DNA from: DATAQC01 sp038238185
GTDB lineage: Bacteria; Actinomycetota; Acidimicrobiia; Acidimicrobiales; AC-14
Length of the DNA: 50,456 nucleotides
Reading direction: 5' to 3'
Assembly (NCBI GenBank): GCA_038238185.1
Contig: JBBRXY010000016.1
Location: 1 to 50,456, forward strand
The notes beneath the pieces are model-generated. The model made no database searches, was not told where the DNA came from, and saw only the letters and a list, made by a program, of their open reading frames with translations. Every line of letters begins with the position of its first letter. Position 1 is the first letter of the stretch. Positions 7,037-15,425 of this stretch are shown piece after piece. A program made the position numbers and the translations under genes.

Positions 7037-9820
7037 TCAGCTCACTAGGCAGTTGTAGCCCGCCTCGCGGGCGGCGCTGTCTGTCGGGTCGCCGAGATCG
7101 AACAGGCTCGGTGGCTCGGGATTGGCGGCGGCGAAGTCGGCGGCGGCCGATGTGGCCCGGTCCTGACCCACGTCGGAATGCAGCTCGGCCAGCAGCTTGG
7201 CCTCCACCGCCGCGGGGTCGACGTTGTCGCCTTCGACAAGTGTGGCGCCCAGGTCGGCGAGACGGTCGATGCCCGCCTGGTCGACGCCCAGGGCACGCAG
7301 GGCGTTCACAGCCGCCCGGGCCCGGTCGAGGGCAGGGTTGGCCAGGGCCACGATCTCGGTCGGCGCAGCGGCAAGCGACGCACCGAGGTCGCGTTCGGCG
7401 ATGGGGCCGAACGCCAGGTCGGGCAGACCTCGTCTCGCCGGCGTCGCCGACAGGCTGGCGACCGCCCACGCCGAAATGGCCGCCCGCGTGGCCTGGCGCG
7501 CCTCGCAGAAGGCAGTGGGATCACCCCCGGTGAGGGTGTTCAGGACGGTCACCGGCTTGATGGGGCTCAGCGCCGCGGCAGGGGGGGCCGGACCGACGCC
7601 GGGCGGAGTCGTGAGCGCCGGGCCAGGACCGTTCGTCGCCCGGTTACCGGTGGTGCGCAACTTGTGGAACTGGTCGAGGAGGTCGCGGTTTATGGACTTG
7701 ATCACCGCCTTGAGGTCACCGATCTCGGCGAAGTTGACGGCCACCACGTTCGGGAGCCGGCCCCGTTCGTCCGCGCACTTGCGAATACGGTCCTCGAGGA
7801 ATGCCGCAGCGTTGACCTTGCGGCCGTCGTTGGGGTCGGGTCGGTCGGTGGTGAGCCAGTGGTTCAGCAGGAACAGGGGGGCGTCGGGCGATCCCCGGTT
7901 GGGCTCGCAGTTCATCTTGCTGGCCCGGTCGAAGTTGTACTGCGTCTCCTGGAACCACCCCTCGTAGCCCGGCTGGTACCACTCCGGGGCCTTGGGACCA
8001 CCCACCTCGGAAAAGACCAGGAGGTTGCGACCGGAACGGACCATCTCGCCGAGCGTGGGCACGGGCTGGTCCTTGCGGAGCGTGTAGACGCGATCGGTCA
8101 GACCGGCATTGGCGAACGCCAGGGAGGTTGCCTCGGGCTCCACCGCGTCCTGAATGATGGTGATGACCACTTCGTCGGGATGGGTCTCGAGGAACGTCTT
8201 CAGGTCGGCGAGGACGTCGGAGAACCGCACCGCCCCCAGCTCGCAGTAGTTGTGGCACAGGTAAATGTCGCGCTGGGCGTTGGCGCCCTTGGGTGCCCGA
8301 CTGGCGAGGGCGGCGGCCTGCTCGGCCAGGGCGGGGTTCACCTGCTCGGTGGTCGGGCTGGCGATCTCCACGGCCCGGTCAGTGACGATCAGCGGTGCCT
8401 CCGACCCTGGGAAGCGGGCCGACGTCTTCACGCCGTAGTGCGTGTCGAAGAGGAGGGCCCGCATCCCGCTCTCGAGCTGGGCCTTGATGGTGGTGAGCTG
8501 CTCGCCGAACAGGAACCCCGGGTACTGCGCCGACGACATGGAGTTGTGCGTACCGGGGAACATGGCCAGGTTCAGGGGGAGATCGCACAACGAGGCATCG
8601 CCGTTGCACTGTTGGAGTCCGGCCGCCTCGGCCCGTTTGGCCGCCTTCTTCGTGGTCACCACCAGCCCGACGCCCATCACCGCCGCCAGCAGCACGGCCA
8701 GGCCCGCGACCAGGCCGACGCGGCGCCAACGGGAGCGGGCGCCGGCGGCCGCCCCCTCGACGGCAGGAGTGACGGCGCGGACCAGACGGATCAGTTCGCC
8801 CACGCCGAAGTAGGCCAGCCACAGGCCGGCGACCACGACCGCCAGCCTCGTCCAGAGGGAGGGATCGGCCAGGATGACCAGGCCGGCGACGATCGCCGCT
8901 CCTCCCAGCACCGCGGTTCCGGCGGGAGTTGCCCGGCGGCGGTCGATCCAGGCCCCCACCGCCGTGGCCACCCGGGCGGGGGTGAGCCGGCGGGCGCCCG
9001 AGGACGTGCTCGCCGCCCCCGCTAACACCACCCCGTAGGCGGCCGTCCACAGACCGATGTTCATCAGGTCGGCCATGGCCCGACCGACCGCACCCCGGAC
9101 GGCGTCGGTCAGTTCCGGGTCGCCCACGAACCGGCCGGCGAAGAACTGGGTGAAGGGCACGAGGCCGGCCACGATCAACCCGTCGGCCACGACGACGACG
9201 CCGAGGAGCAGGCACATGCGGTTGCGGTCCTCGGCCAGGGCGATGGCGGCCAGTCCGCACAGGAGACCACCCATGATGCCGATCCCACTCATGGCTGCGG
9301 TGCGTTCCTGCAGTTTCCAGACGCCCAGATCGGCCATCTTCTGGGTGGCGTCGGACAGGCTCTGGCCCAGTCCGTTCTTCGTCTCCTGGCCCGGCTTGGT
9401 GTCGCTCGGCAGCTGGAGGGTGCTGGAGATGATGGCGATTGAATCGGACAGGTTGAGCGCCTGGCCCTGGGTCTGGCCGGCCAGGATGGCGGCGTGGGTG
9501 CGGCTGACGGCCGTGCGAAAGATCGACTTGAACGTGTCGGTGTCGATCACCGCCTCGACGGCCAGCTGGAACCCGGGCCGGAAGTTGACGGCCTGGTCGT
9601 TGCCCTTGAGGGCCAGTTGCTCGGTGAGCTTGGCCGCCAGGACCTTGCGTACGGCCGGCTCGCTCAACAGGTCGACGGAGCGCTGGCTGAACGTGACGCT
9701 GTCGAACAGGGTGCTGTTGGCCCACCCCGAGAGCAGCCCGAGGGGCAGGAGGATGCCGGAGATGACCAGGAGCACGATGCTGGCGACCCGTCTCCAACGG
9801 TTCGAGGAAGACGTCGTCAT
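7037..9820 (-). CDS. Membrane-anchored PI-PLC-X-like protein
   Basis: The 927-residue protein starts at the ATG at 9820, which forms a TGATG overlap with the upstream gene. The N-terminal region has a signal/TM helix at about 12-32 and an extracytoplasmic helical segment. A multi-helix membrane region follows at about 170-390 (GIGIMGGLLCGLAAIAL, LLLGVVVVADGLIVAGL, LVAGLAVLLAAVMGVGLVV). From about residue 410 comes a domain like PI-PLC X: PGTHNSM with a candidate general base His, LLFDTHYG, and LCHNYCELG with a second His, later VVITIIQDAVEP. The family cleaves glycerophosphodiester head groups; here the substrate is unknown and the Ca2+-site residues cannot be verified by eye. A Pro/Ala-rich C-terminal tail extends past the domain. 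Confidence 0.8.
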   Translation of the reverse strand: MTTSSSNRWRRVASIVLLVISGILLPLGLLSGWANSTLFDSVTFSQRSVDLLSEPAVRKVLAAKLTEQLALKGNDQAVNFRPGFQLAVEAVIDTDTFKSIFRTAVSRTHAAILAGQTQGQALNLSDSIAIISSTLQLPSDTKPGQETKNGLGQSLSDATQKMADLGVWKLQERTAAMSGIGIMGGLLCGLAAIALAEDRNRMCLLLGVVVVADGLIVAGLVPFTQFFAGRFVGDPELTDAVRGAVGRAMADLMNIGLWTAAYGVVLAGAASTSSGARRLTPARVATAVGAWIDRRRATPAGTAVLGGAAIVAGLVILADPSLWTRLAVVVAGLWLAYFGVGELIRLVRAVTPAVEGAAAGARSRWRRVGLVAGLAVLLAAVMGVGLVVTTKKAAKRAEAAGLQQCNGDASLCDLPLNLAMFPGTHNSMSSAQYPGFLFGEQLTTIKAQLESGMRALLFDTHYGVKTSARFPGSEAPLIVTDRAVEIASPTTEQVNPALAEQAAALASRAPKGANAQRDIYLCHNYCELGAVRFSDVLADLKTFLETHPDEVVITIIQDAVEPEATSLAFANAGLTDRVYTLRKDQPVPTLGEMVRSGRNLLVFSEVGGPKAPEWYQPGYEGWFQETQYNFDRASKMNCEPNRGSPDAPLFLLNHWLTTDRPDPNDGRKVNAAAFLEDRIRKCADERGRLPNVVAVNFAEIGDLKAVIKSINRDLLDQFHKLRTTGNRATNGPGPALTTPPGVGPAPPAAALSPIKPVTVLNTLTGGDPTAFCEARQATRAAISAWAVASLSATPARRGLPDLAFGPIAERDLGASLAAAPTEIVALANPALDRARAAVNALRALGVDQAGIDRLADLGATLVEGDNVDPAAVEAKLLAELHSDVGQDRATSAAADFAAANPEPPSLFDLGDPTDSAAREAGYNCLVS

Positions 9821-10698
9821 CACCGAGGCGAGGGTACCGACGCCGAGCGGTCGATGGGCGGCGGGTTCGGCGTGTCGAGCCCGATCCGGCCCAGGCTGGC
9901 GGCGAAGGCCTCGGACCACTCACCGCTCTTTTCGATCTCGCCCAACCGGCGGTTCAGGAACGATCGGAAGGCCACGTCTCCCTTGGGGAGCCCGATGCCG
10001 TAGGGCTCCTCGCTGAAGGGGGCCTCGACCAGCTTGAACGTGCCACCGCTGTTCGCCACGAGCCCGACGAGGATCGGTTCGTCGGTGCTCACGGCCGCCA
10101 CCTCACCCGCGCCGAGCGCCTTGGCGCACTCGGTCATGGTGTCGAAGAGGATGAGCTCGGCCTGGGGGGCCTTCGCCCGGATGTTGTCGGCCGACGTCGT
10201 TCCCGTGGCACTGCAGACCTTCTTCCCGTTGAGATCGGCCACGTTGTTGATCGAAGTGTCGCCCGCCGCCACCATGATGTCCTGGTGGGTCGTCAGATAG
10301 GGCCCGGCGAAATCCACCACTTGCTTGCGGGCGTCGTTGATCGTGTAACTCGCGACGACGATGTCGACGTTGCCGTTGTCGATGGACGTCTCCCGGTCCT
10401 TCGACACCACCTCCACGAACTCGATCCTGTTCCCCAGCTCGTGGCGGTCGCCCCCGAAAATGCCGACGGCCATGAGCTCGGCGATGGCCACATCGAAGCC
10501 CTCGAAGCGGTGGCTCTCCGGGTTTCGTAAGGCCAGTCCCGGTTCGAAATCGATACCCACCACAATCTTGCCCCGGTCCCGGATAGCGTCGACGGTGGTC
10601 GGCTTCTCTGACCCCCCCGAACACGCTCCGGCGACCAGGACGGCCATGATGAGGAGGGCCGGCACTGACGCACGCCGGCCAACCGACGAGCTAGCCAC
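9820..10698 (-). CDS. Family 3 extracellular solute-binding lipoprotein
   Basis: A GTG start, hydrophobic signal and lipobox VAGAC with Cys26 mark a lipoprotein. The mature part matches SBP_bac_3 proteins for polar amino acids (glutamate/glutamine type): VDAIRDRGKIVVGIDFEPG, EGFDVAIAELMA, VDIVVASYTINDARKQVVDFAGPYL and VADLNGKKVCSATGTTSADNI (in pieces). It should deliver a ligand to an ABC permease, but no permease or ATPase lies beside it. Its stop overlaps the start of the PLC-like gene by one base (TGATG), so the two are translationally coupled. Ligand sensing for that membrane protein is an alternative to transport. Confidence 0.87.
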   Translation of the reverse strand: MASSSVGRRASVPALLIMAVLVAGACSGGSEKPTTVDAIRDRGKIVVGIDFEPGLALRNPESHRFEGFDVAIAELMAVGIFGGDRHELGNRIEFVEVVSKDRETSIDNGNVDIVVASYTINDARKQVVDFAGPYLTTHQDIMVAAGDTSINNVADLNGKKVCSATGTTSADNIRAKAPQAELILFDTMTECAKALGAGEVAAVSTDEPILVGLVANSGGTFKLVEAPFSEEPYGIGLPKGDVAFRSFLNRRLGEIEKSGEWSEAFAASLGRIGLDTPNPPPIDRSASVPSPR

Positions 10699-10805
10699 GT
10701 CCCCTCATCGCTGCGATACTAGGCAGGTCGTTGTGGGCGACACGGGAAGGATTCACGTCGAATGACCATCCCCATTTTTACCTTGTCCGGTGGACGCGAG
10801 GCTAA

Positions 10806-12320
10806 ATGCCGGTAGGCCATCGTACGGCGGGGTCGGCCGTAGTTGCGGTCGCGGCCTTGGCCCTGGTGGCCGTCGTCCCCATGTCGATGACCGCGGCACA
10901 GGCCCAGGCGCCTCCAGTGACCCAGACCGAGGTCATCCTCGACGGCAAGGGCTTCGGGCATGGCGTGGGAATGGCTCAGGACGGCGCGTACGCGCTGGGT
11001 GTGGCCGGGAAGGGCACCGAGGAGATCCTGGCCACCTTCTACCCGGGAACGTCTCTCGGCGAAGGCGGCGGGACGGTCGACGTCAGCCTCGACAGCCCGC
11101 AACCGGCGATCGAGCTGGCCTTCCCGGACGGGGGTGTGCTCGAGGCCTCGGGCGAGTCTCGCGGGTTCCCAGTGGCCGTCGCCCCCGGTGGAAGCGTCCG
11201 CCTGTCGACCGGCGGCGGGCTCTACCATGCCGAGCCGTTGGGCGGGGCGACACCGGCGCCCACCACTCCGCCTCCGACAGCCCCGCCGACCACCGCAGCA
11301 CCCGTCACCCTCCCGGGCGACACCACCACGGTCGCTCCGCCCACCACCCCGCCGCCGCCCCCTCCCTCGGAGCCCACGTCGACCGGGCCACTGGAGGCAG
11401 TACCGCCCGGAGGGTCGGTGGTGGCCGTAACCAACACCGGTCGGCGGTACCGGGGCGTGATCCACGCCTCGGACACCGGCGGCGCCCTCCAACTCGTCAA
11501 CGAGATCGACGTCGAGGAGTACCTGCGGGGAATGGGCGAGATTCGCGAGCCCGGCTGGCCGGCTGCGGCTCTCCAGACCCAGGCGATCGCCGCACGCACC
11601 TACGCACTGAGATCAGTCGGTGCAACGCTGTGCAGCACCGACCAGTGCCAGGTCTATCTGGGCCAGACCGCGGAGTACGGGGCCATGGATGCCGCGGTGA
11701 ACGCCACCCACAGCCAGGTCGTCCGCTATGGGGGCGGGCTGGCCGACACCGTGTACTCCGCCAACGGAGGCGGGTTCACGGCCACGCCCGAGGAGGGGTT
11801 CGGAGGCGGACAGTCGGACACCCCCTACCTGCAGGCGGTGCCGTACCCGAGCGTCGACCCCGAACCATGGACCATGCGGTCGACGCTGGCCGAGATGGCC
11901 GGGCGCTTCGGGTACGGCGGCACCGCCACCGGCGCCCATGTGACACGGGCAGGGCCCTCGGGGCGGGCGCTCGACATCACCTTCGAAGGCAGCACCGGGC
12001 CGGTTGTCGTCGACGCACAACGGTTCGAAACCGTTCTGAAGCTGCGCTCGACCCTGTTCACCCTGAGGATCGAGGAACCGCCGCCGCCACCGCCGCCGCC
12101 CGGCGCGGTCAACGCAGGGGCGCCGAGTGGTGGGGAACAAGTGCGCGTCGCCTCGCCTCCGAAAATTGTCGGGCTGACGAGCCCCGAGGAGTCGCTCAAC
12201 CGCCGGCCCTGGATCGCTCTGGCCCTGCTGTTGCTGGTGAGCTCCGCCTCCGCGGCAACCCGCGTGCGGGCCGCCGCCCCCCCGGCGACCCCGCCGGGGC
12301 GATCACTCCTGGATCCCTAG
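10806..12320 (+). CDS. SpoIID/LytB-like secreted wall protein
   Basis: The 504-residue protein has an N-terminal signal segment (about 8-34) and the GKGFGHGVGMAQDGA motif (47-61) with ILATFYPGT. A long Pro/Thr-rich linker covers about 140-195. A SpoIID domain covers about 215-420, with VEEYLRGMGEIREPGWPAAALQTQAIAARTYAL in pieces (candidate catalytic Glu in GEIREP) and TVYSANGGGFT. It ends with a Pro-run, a hydrophobic helix (about 470-486) and a short tail, so it may be wall-facing and membrane-anchored. SpoIID is a peptidoglycan lytic transglycosylase acting on denuded glycan in endospore formers; homologues in non-sporulating actinobacteria have no settled role. A weak GAGG precedes the ATG. 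Confidence 0.87.
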   Translation: MPVGHRTAGSAVVAVAALALVAVVPMSMTAAQAQAPPVTQTEVILDGKGFGHGVGMAQDGAYALGVAGKGTEEILATFYPGTSLGEGGGTVDVSLDSPQPAIELAFPDGGVLEASGESRGFPVAVAPGGSVRLSTGGGLYHAEPLGGATPAPTTPPPTAPPTTAAPVTLPGDTTTVAPPTTPPPPPPSEPTSTGPLEAVPPGGSVVAVTNTGRRYRGVIHASDTGGALQLVNEIDVEEYLRGMGEIREPGWPAAALQTQAIAARTYALRSVGATLCSTDQCQVYLGQTAEYGAMDAAVNATHSQVVRYGGGLADTVYSANGGGFTATPEEGFGGGQSDTPYLQAVPYPSVDPEPWTMRSTLAEMAGRFGYGGTATGAHVTRAGPSGRALDITFEGSTGPVVVDAQRFETVLKLRSTLFTLRIEEPPPPPPPPGAVNAGAPSGGEQVRVASPPKIVGLTSPEESLNRRPWIALALLLLVSSASAATRVRAAAPPATPPGRSLLDP

Positions 12321-12679
12321 AAACCGAACGACATCCCGAGCACGGCCAGACGCTCGAGCGTGGCATGGGTTTGGACGACATCGATCGCCGCGGCCGGCAG
12401 ATCATCCCGCTCCTCGATGTCCAGGTGCCCCGACAGGGCGACCAAGACTTCGATGAGGCGGTCCGTCGGGCCCTCTGAGCGGGGTGCCGGGCCCGAGCGG
12501 CCCTCTGAGCGGGGTGCCGGGCCCGAGCGGCCCTCTGAGCGGGGTGCCGGGCCCGAGCGGCCCTCTGAACTTCTCACCCCCGACTCCGCCCCGAATCGGT
12601 CCTCGGTTTCCTCCGCCGGCAGACTCCCCTCCACCGTCGGAATCGCCCCTGACACCGTGTGCAGGTCGGTTCCGGTCAT
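12317..12679 (-). CDS. Small protein with SEGRSGPAPR repeats
   Basis: I do not recognise the family. The 120-residue product has an acidic N-terminal part, then a hydrophilic linker made of three SEGRSGPAPR copies plus a partial one, encoded by a perfect 30-bp DNA repeat. The C-terminal segment is helical and ordered in character (TDRLIEVLVALSGHLDIEERDDLPAAAIDVV in pieces, about 72-103). The ATG at 12679 has GAGGGGAG about 4-5 nt upstream, which supports translation. The stop overlaps the 3' end of the SpoIID gene by four bases. Because repeat copies number exact multiples of three bases, length variation would keep the frame. Confidence 0.55.
   Translation of the reverse strand: MTGTDLHTVSGAIPTVEGSLPAEETEDRFGAESGVRSSEGRSGPAPRSEGRSGPAPRSEGRSGPAPRSEGPTDRLIEVLVALSGHLDIEERDDLPAAAIDVVQTHATLERLAVLGMSFGF
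12471..12570. repeat. 30-bp tandem repeat, 3.3 perfect copies
   Basis: Copies lie at 12471-12500, 12501-12530 and 12531-12560, each beginning CCCTCTGAGCGGGGTGCCGG, with a partial fourth copy at 12561-12570 that differs at one base (CCCTCTGAAC). The copies are identical and have no spacers, so this is a minisatellite inside the small repeat-protein gene, not a CRISPR array. Confidence 0.95.
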
Positions 12680-12769
12680 GTCGCTCCCCTCACTGGGTGT
12701 TCGGTAACTAGAGCGCCGGGGAAGGTCGGTGATACGCCTCCGTTCGGTCGGCGGCGAAAAGGTGCAAAC

Positions 12770-12843
12770 TTGATCGGATTTGTCAGGATTCCCTGCTACG
12801 CTCGTCTCGTGCACCTCGACCCGGCGCCCACCACCCGAGGAGG
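12770..12843 (+). promoter_or_regulatory. Possible promoter and strong RBS for the sulfur genes
   Basis: TTGATC (12770-12775) and TGCTAC (12794-12799) are 18 bp apart and could be -35 and -10 elements. AGGAGG at 12838-12843 sits six bases before the ATG at 12850. The ribosome site is clear; the promoter is a guess from sequence alone. Confidence 0.35.
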
Positions 12844-12849
12844 TCAGCG

Positions 12850-14625
12850 ATGACCCTCGCCCGTGAGATCAGCCCGGATGCCCGCAAGGACATCGAGAAG
12901 TTCGAGGAGCAGCTCGCCTTCTACCTCGCCGGAGACCTCGACGCCGAGGTGTTCCGGGTGTTCCGGCTCAACAACGGCATCTACGGCCAGCGCCAGCAGG
13001 GCCACAACCAGATGGTGCGGGTGAAGGTGCCCTACGGAGCCCTCACTGCTGAGCAGTTGGAAGTGCTGGCCACCATCGCCGACACCTACAGCCGCGGTTG
13101 GGGACACATCACCACTCGTCAGAACATCCAGTTCCATTTCGTGCAGCTCGAGCGCATTCCCGATGTCCTGCGCGAGCTGGCCAGCGTGGGGCTCACCACC
13201 CGGGAGGCCTGCGGCGACACCGTGCGCAACGTCACCGGCTGCCATCTGGCCGGGGCCTGCCCGTTCGAGGTGCTCGACATCAGCCCCTGGGCCGAGGCGG
13301 CCTACCGCCACTTCCTGCGTTCGCCGATCGCTCAGCGCCTTCCCCGCAAGTTCAAGATCAACTTCTCCGGCTGCGCCACCGACTGCGGCCAGGCCATGTT
13401 CAACGACGTGGGTGTGGTGGCCGTCAGCCGGCCCCGCGACGACGGAACCGTTGAACCGGGGTTCCGGGTGTTCGTGGCCGGCGGCCTCGGGGCCAACCCG
13501 CACCCGGCCCAGGCGCTCGAGGACTTCACGTCCCGGGAAGACCTGCTGGCCACCATCGAGTCGGTTCTCCGCGTCTTCGACCACCACGGCAACCGCGACA
13601 ACAAGCTGCGGGCCCGCATGAAGTGGCTGGTCGACACCCTGGGAATCGACGAGGTTCGCGCCCGGGTGTTCAAGGAGCGTCGGTTCCTCCTCGCCAGTGC
13701 CACTTGGCCGGGCGGCATACCCGACGTCGTCCAGGAGCGCTCCGACGCCCCCGCCGGCGTGAGCACCGCCATCGACGCCACCCCGGTGGGCACGCCCGTC
13801 ACGCTGCGGCTCAGTCGCGACGGCGACCCGTACCAGGGGTGGGAGACGGCCAACGTGGTCCGGGGCGCAGCCAAGGGCACCGTGTCGGCCTACGCCTTCG
13901 CCCGCCTCGGCGACATCACCACCGACCAGTTCCGCGCCCTCGCCACCATCCAGCGCGACTTCGACGCCGAGGTGCGGGTGACTAACCGCCAGAACCTGGT
14001 GTTCCGTGACCTCGCGGAGGATCAGCTCCACGACCTGCACCGGCGACTGGAAGCCATCGACATGGCCGAACCGGGCGCCGAGCTGGCCCGCGACGTGGTC
14101 GCCTGCCCCGGCGCCGACACCTGCAACCTGGCGGTCACCCAGAGCCGGGGTCTGGCCGACGACATCGGCAAGGCTCTCGAGGCCGCCGGGTTGGCCGACG
14201 TCGGCGGCGTACGGGTCAATATCTCGGGCTGCACGAACTCCTGTGGCCAGCACCACATCTCCGACATCGGCTTTTGCGGTGTCGAGCGCCGGGCCCACGG
14301 CCGATCCGCTCCCGGCTACCAGATGCTGCTGGGCGGCCACGTCGGCCAGACCCAGATCGAGTTCGGCGAGAAGGCCCTCCGCCTCCCGGCCAAGAACGTG
14401 GCCACCGCGGTCGTCACCCTGGTCGAGCGCTTCGCCGGGGAGCGCACGGCCGGAGAGACCTTCCCGGCCTGGATCACCCGCAGCGGCGGGGCGAGGGCGG
14501 TCGGCACCGATCTGGCCCACCTCGACGTCTTTCCCACACCCGACGACGGGCCTGAGTTTTACGTCGACTTCGACGAAACGGGGCCGTACGCAGCCGAGGT
14601 GGGCGCCTCGGAGTGCGCTACGTGA
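12850..14625 (+). CDS. Siroheme [4Fe-4S] sulfite (or nitrite) reductase
   Basis: This 591-residue ferredoxin-type reductase should reduce sulfite to sulfide with six electrons; the adjacent cysH favours sulfite over nitrite. It has two ferredoxin-like half domains (IYGQRQQGHNQMVRVKVPYG; SAYAFARLGDITTDQFRALATI in part) and two siroheme/Fe-S halves. The C-terminal half shows C419-x5-C425 and C461-x3-C465, the usual cluster ligands, with the last Cys bridging to siroheme. Unusually, the N-terminal half also has C131-x5-C137 and C175-x3-C179. TTRQNIQFHFVQLE (about 89-102) is the substrate-side Arg region. A strong AGGAGG precedes the ATG. The gene overlaps cysH. Confidence 0.92.
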   Translation: MTLAREISPDARKDIEKFEEQLAFYLAGDLDAEVFRVFRLNNGIYGQRQQGHNQMVRVKVPYGALTAEQLEVLATIADTYSRGWGHITTRQNIQFHFVQLERIPDVLRELASVGLTTREACGDTVRNVTGCHLAGACPFEVLDISPWAEAAYRHFLRSPIAQRLPRKFKINFSGCATDCGQAMFNDVGVVAVSRPRDDGTVEPGFRVFVAGGLGANPHPAQALEDFTSREDLLATIESVLRVFDHHGNRDNKLRARMKWLVDTLGIDEVRARVFKERRFLLASATWPGGIPDVVQERSDAPAGVSTAIDATPVGTPVTLRLSRDGDPYQGWETANVVRGAAKGTVSAYAFARLGDITTDQFRALATIQRDFDAEVRVTNRQNLVFRDLAEDQLHDLHRRLEAIDMAEPGAELARDVVACPGADTCNLAVTQSRGLADDIGKALEAAGLADVGGVRVNISGCTNSCGQHHISDIGFCGVERRAHGRSAPGYQMLLGGHVGQTQIEFGEKALRLPAKNVATAVVTLVERFAGERTAGETFPAWITRSGGARAVGTDLAHLDVFPTPDDGPEFYVDFDETGPYAAEVGASECAT

Positions 14626-15353
14626 GTGCCCACACCGACATCGGGCCGGCTCAGGTGACCGCACCCGCACCCCTCTTCGACGTGGCCGAGTTGGCCGAGA
14701 TCTCCGAGCGATTCGAAACGGCCCCGCCGAGCTCGATCGTGGCCTGGGCGGTCGAGCACTTCGGCGCCGACATCATCCTGGCCTCGTCGTTCCAGGAGAT
14801 CGTGCTCCTCGACATCGCCGTGTCGGTGAAGCCCGATATCGAGGTTCTCTTCCTCGACACCCAGTACCACTTCGCCGAAACCCTGTGGTTCGTCGAGGAG
14901 GTCCGGGCCCGCTACGACCTCAACCTTCGCGTGGTCAAGCCGCTGGTCAGGCCGGACAACCGGTGGCAACTCGACCTCGGCGGATGCTGCGAGGTGCGCA
15001 AGGTCGAGCCGCTGGAGCGGGGCCTGGTCGGCAAGTCGGCCTGGCTCACCGGGGTCCGCCGGGACCACTCCCCCACCCGCGCCAACGCACCCATCGTGAC
15101 CTGGGACAGCGCGCGCAGCATGGTGAAGGTGAACCCCCTCGCCACCTGGACGTCGGCCGACCTGGCCGCCTATACGGCCGATCGCGAGCTGCCGGTGCAT
15201 CCCCTGGCCGATCGCGGCTATGCGTCGATCGGCTGCTGGCCATGCACCCAGCCGGTCGCGGCCGGCGAGGATCCCCGTTCCGGTCGCTGGGCCGGATCGG
15301 GCAAGACCGAATGCGGGTTGCACCTTTCCAACGGCCCCGCCGGCGGCGACTGA
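14613..15353 (+). CDS. cysH: Adenylyl-sulfate / PAPS reductase
   Basis: CysH reduces activated sulfate (APS or PAPS) to sulfite, which the preceding reductase takes to sulfide. The 246-residue product has the PP-loop-type nucleotide region (ADIILASSFQEIVLL, VLFLDTQYHF) and the four cysteines of the [4Fe-4S] bacterial APS-reductase type: C125-C126 and C208-x2-C211. The catalytic ECGLH motif has C234. The cluster cysteines favour APS as substrate. Two GTG starts are possible: 14613, and 14622, which gives the common GTGA overlap with the reductase stop at 14623-14625. I consider 14622 at least as likely. No sulfate transporter or sulfurylase lies within view. Confidence 0.93.
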   Translation: MRYVSAHTDIGPAQVTAPAPLFDVAELAEISERFETAPPSSIVAWAVEHFGADIILASSFQEIVLLDIAVSVKPDIEVLFLDTQYHFAETLWFVEEVRARYDLNLRVVKPLVRPDNRWQLDLGGCCEVRKVEPLERGLVGKSAWLTGVRRDHSPTRANAPIVTWDSARSMVKVNPLATWTSADLAAYTADRELPVHPLADRGYASIGCWPCTQPVAAGEDPRSGRWAGSGKTECGLHLSNGPAGGD

Positions 15354-15389
15354 CACCCGTCCTCCCCGTCTCAGTTATCTTCTGACCCT

Positions 15390-15405
15390 CAGCCTGTCAA
15401 GGCTG
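15390..15405. repeat. Short hairpin downstream of cysH
   Basis: CAGCCT-GTCA-AGGCTG forms a perfect 6-bp stem with a tetraloop between cysH and the next gene. No T-tract follows. It may be a weak terminator or leader structure. Confidence 0.3.
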
Positions 15406-15425
15406 AACGAACAGGGGAAGGGCGA

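Noticed and set aside
7178..9025. A 615-residue open frame antisense to the PI-PLC-like gene
   Set aside because: Composition is Gly/Arg/Asp-rich shadow coding with no domain; the minus-strand gene is clearly real.
12471..12570. CRISPR array
   Set aside because: The repeats are directly adjacent with no spacers and keep a reading frame. No cas genes are present.
12844..14670. A 608-residue open frame antisense to the siroheme reductase
   Set aside because: It mirrors the reductase in a GC-rich codon pattern and has no family resemblance; the reductase has full motifs and a strong ribosome site.
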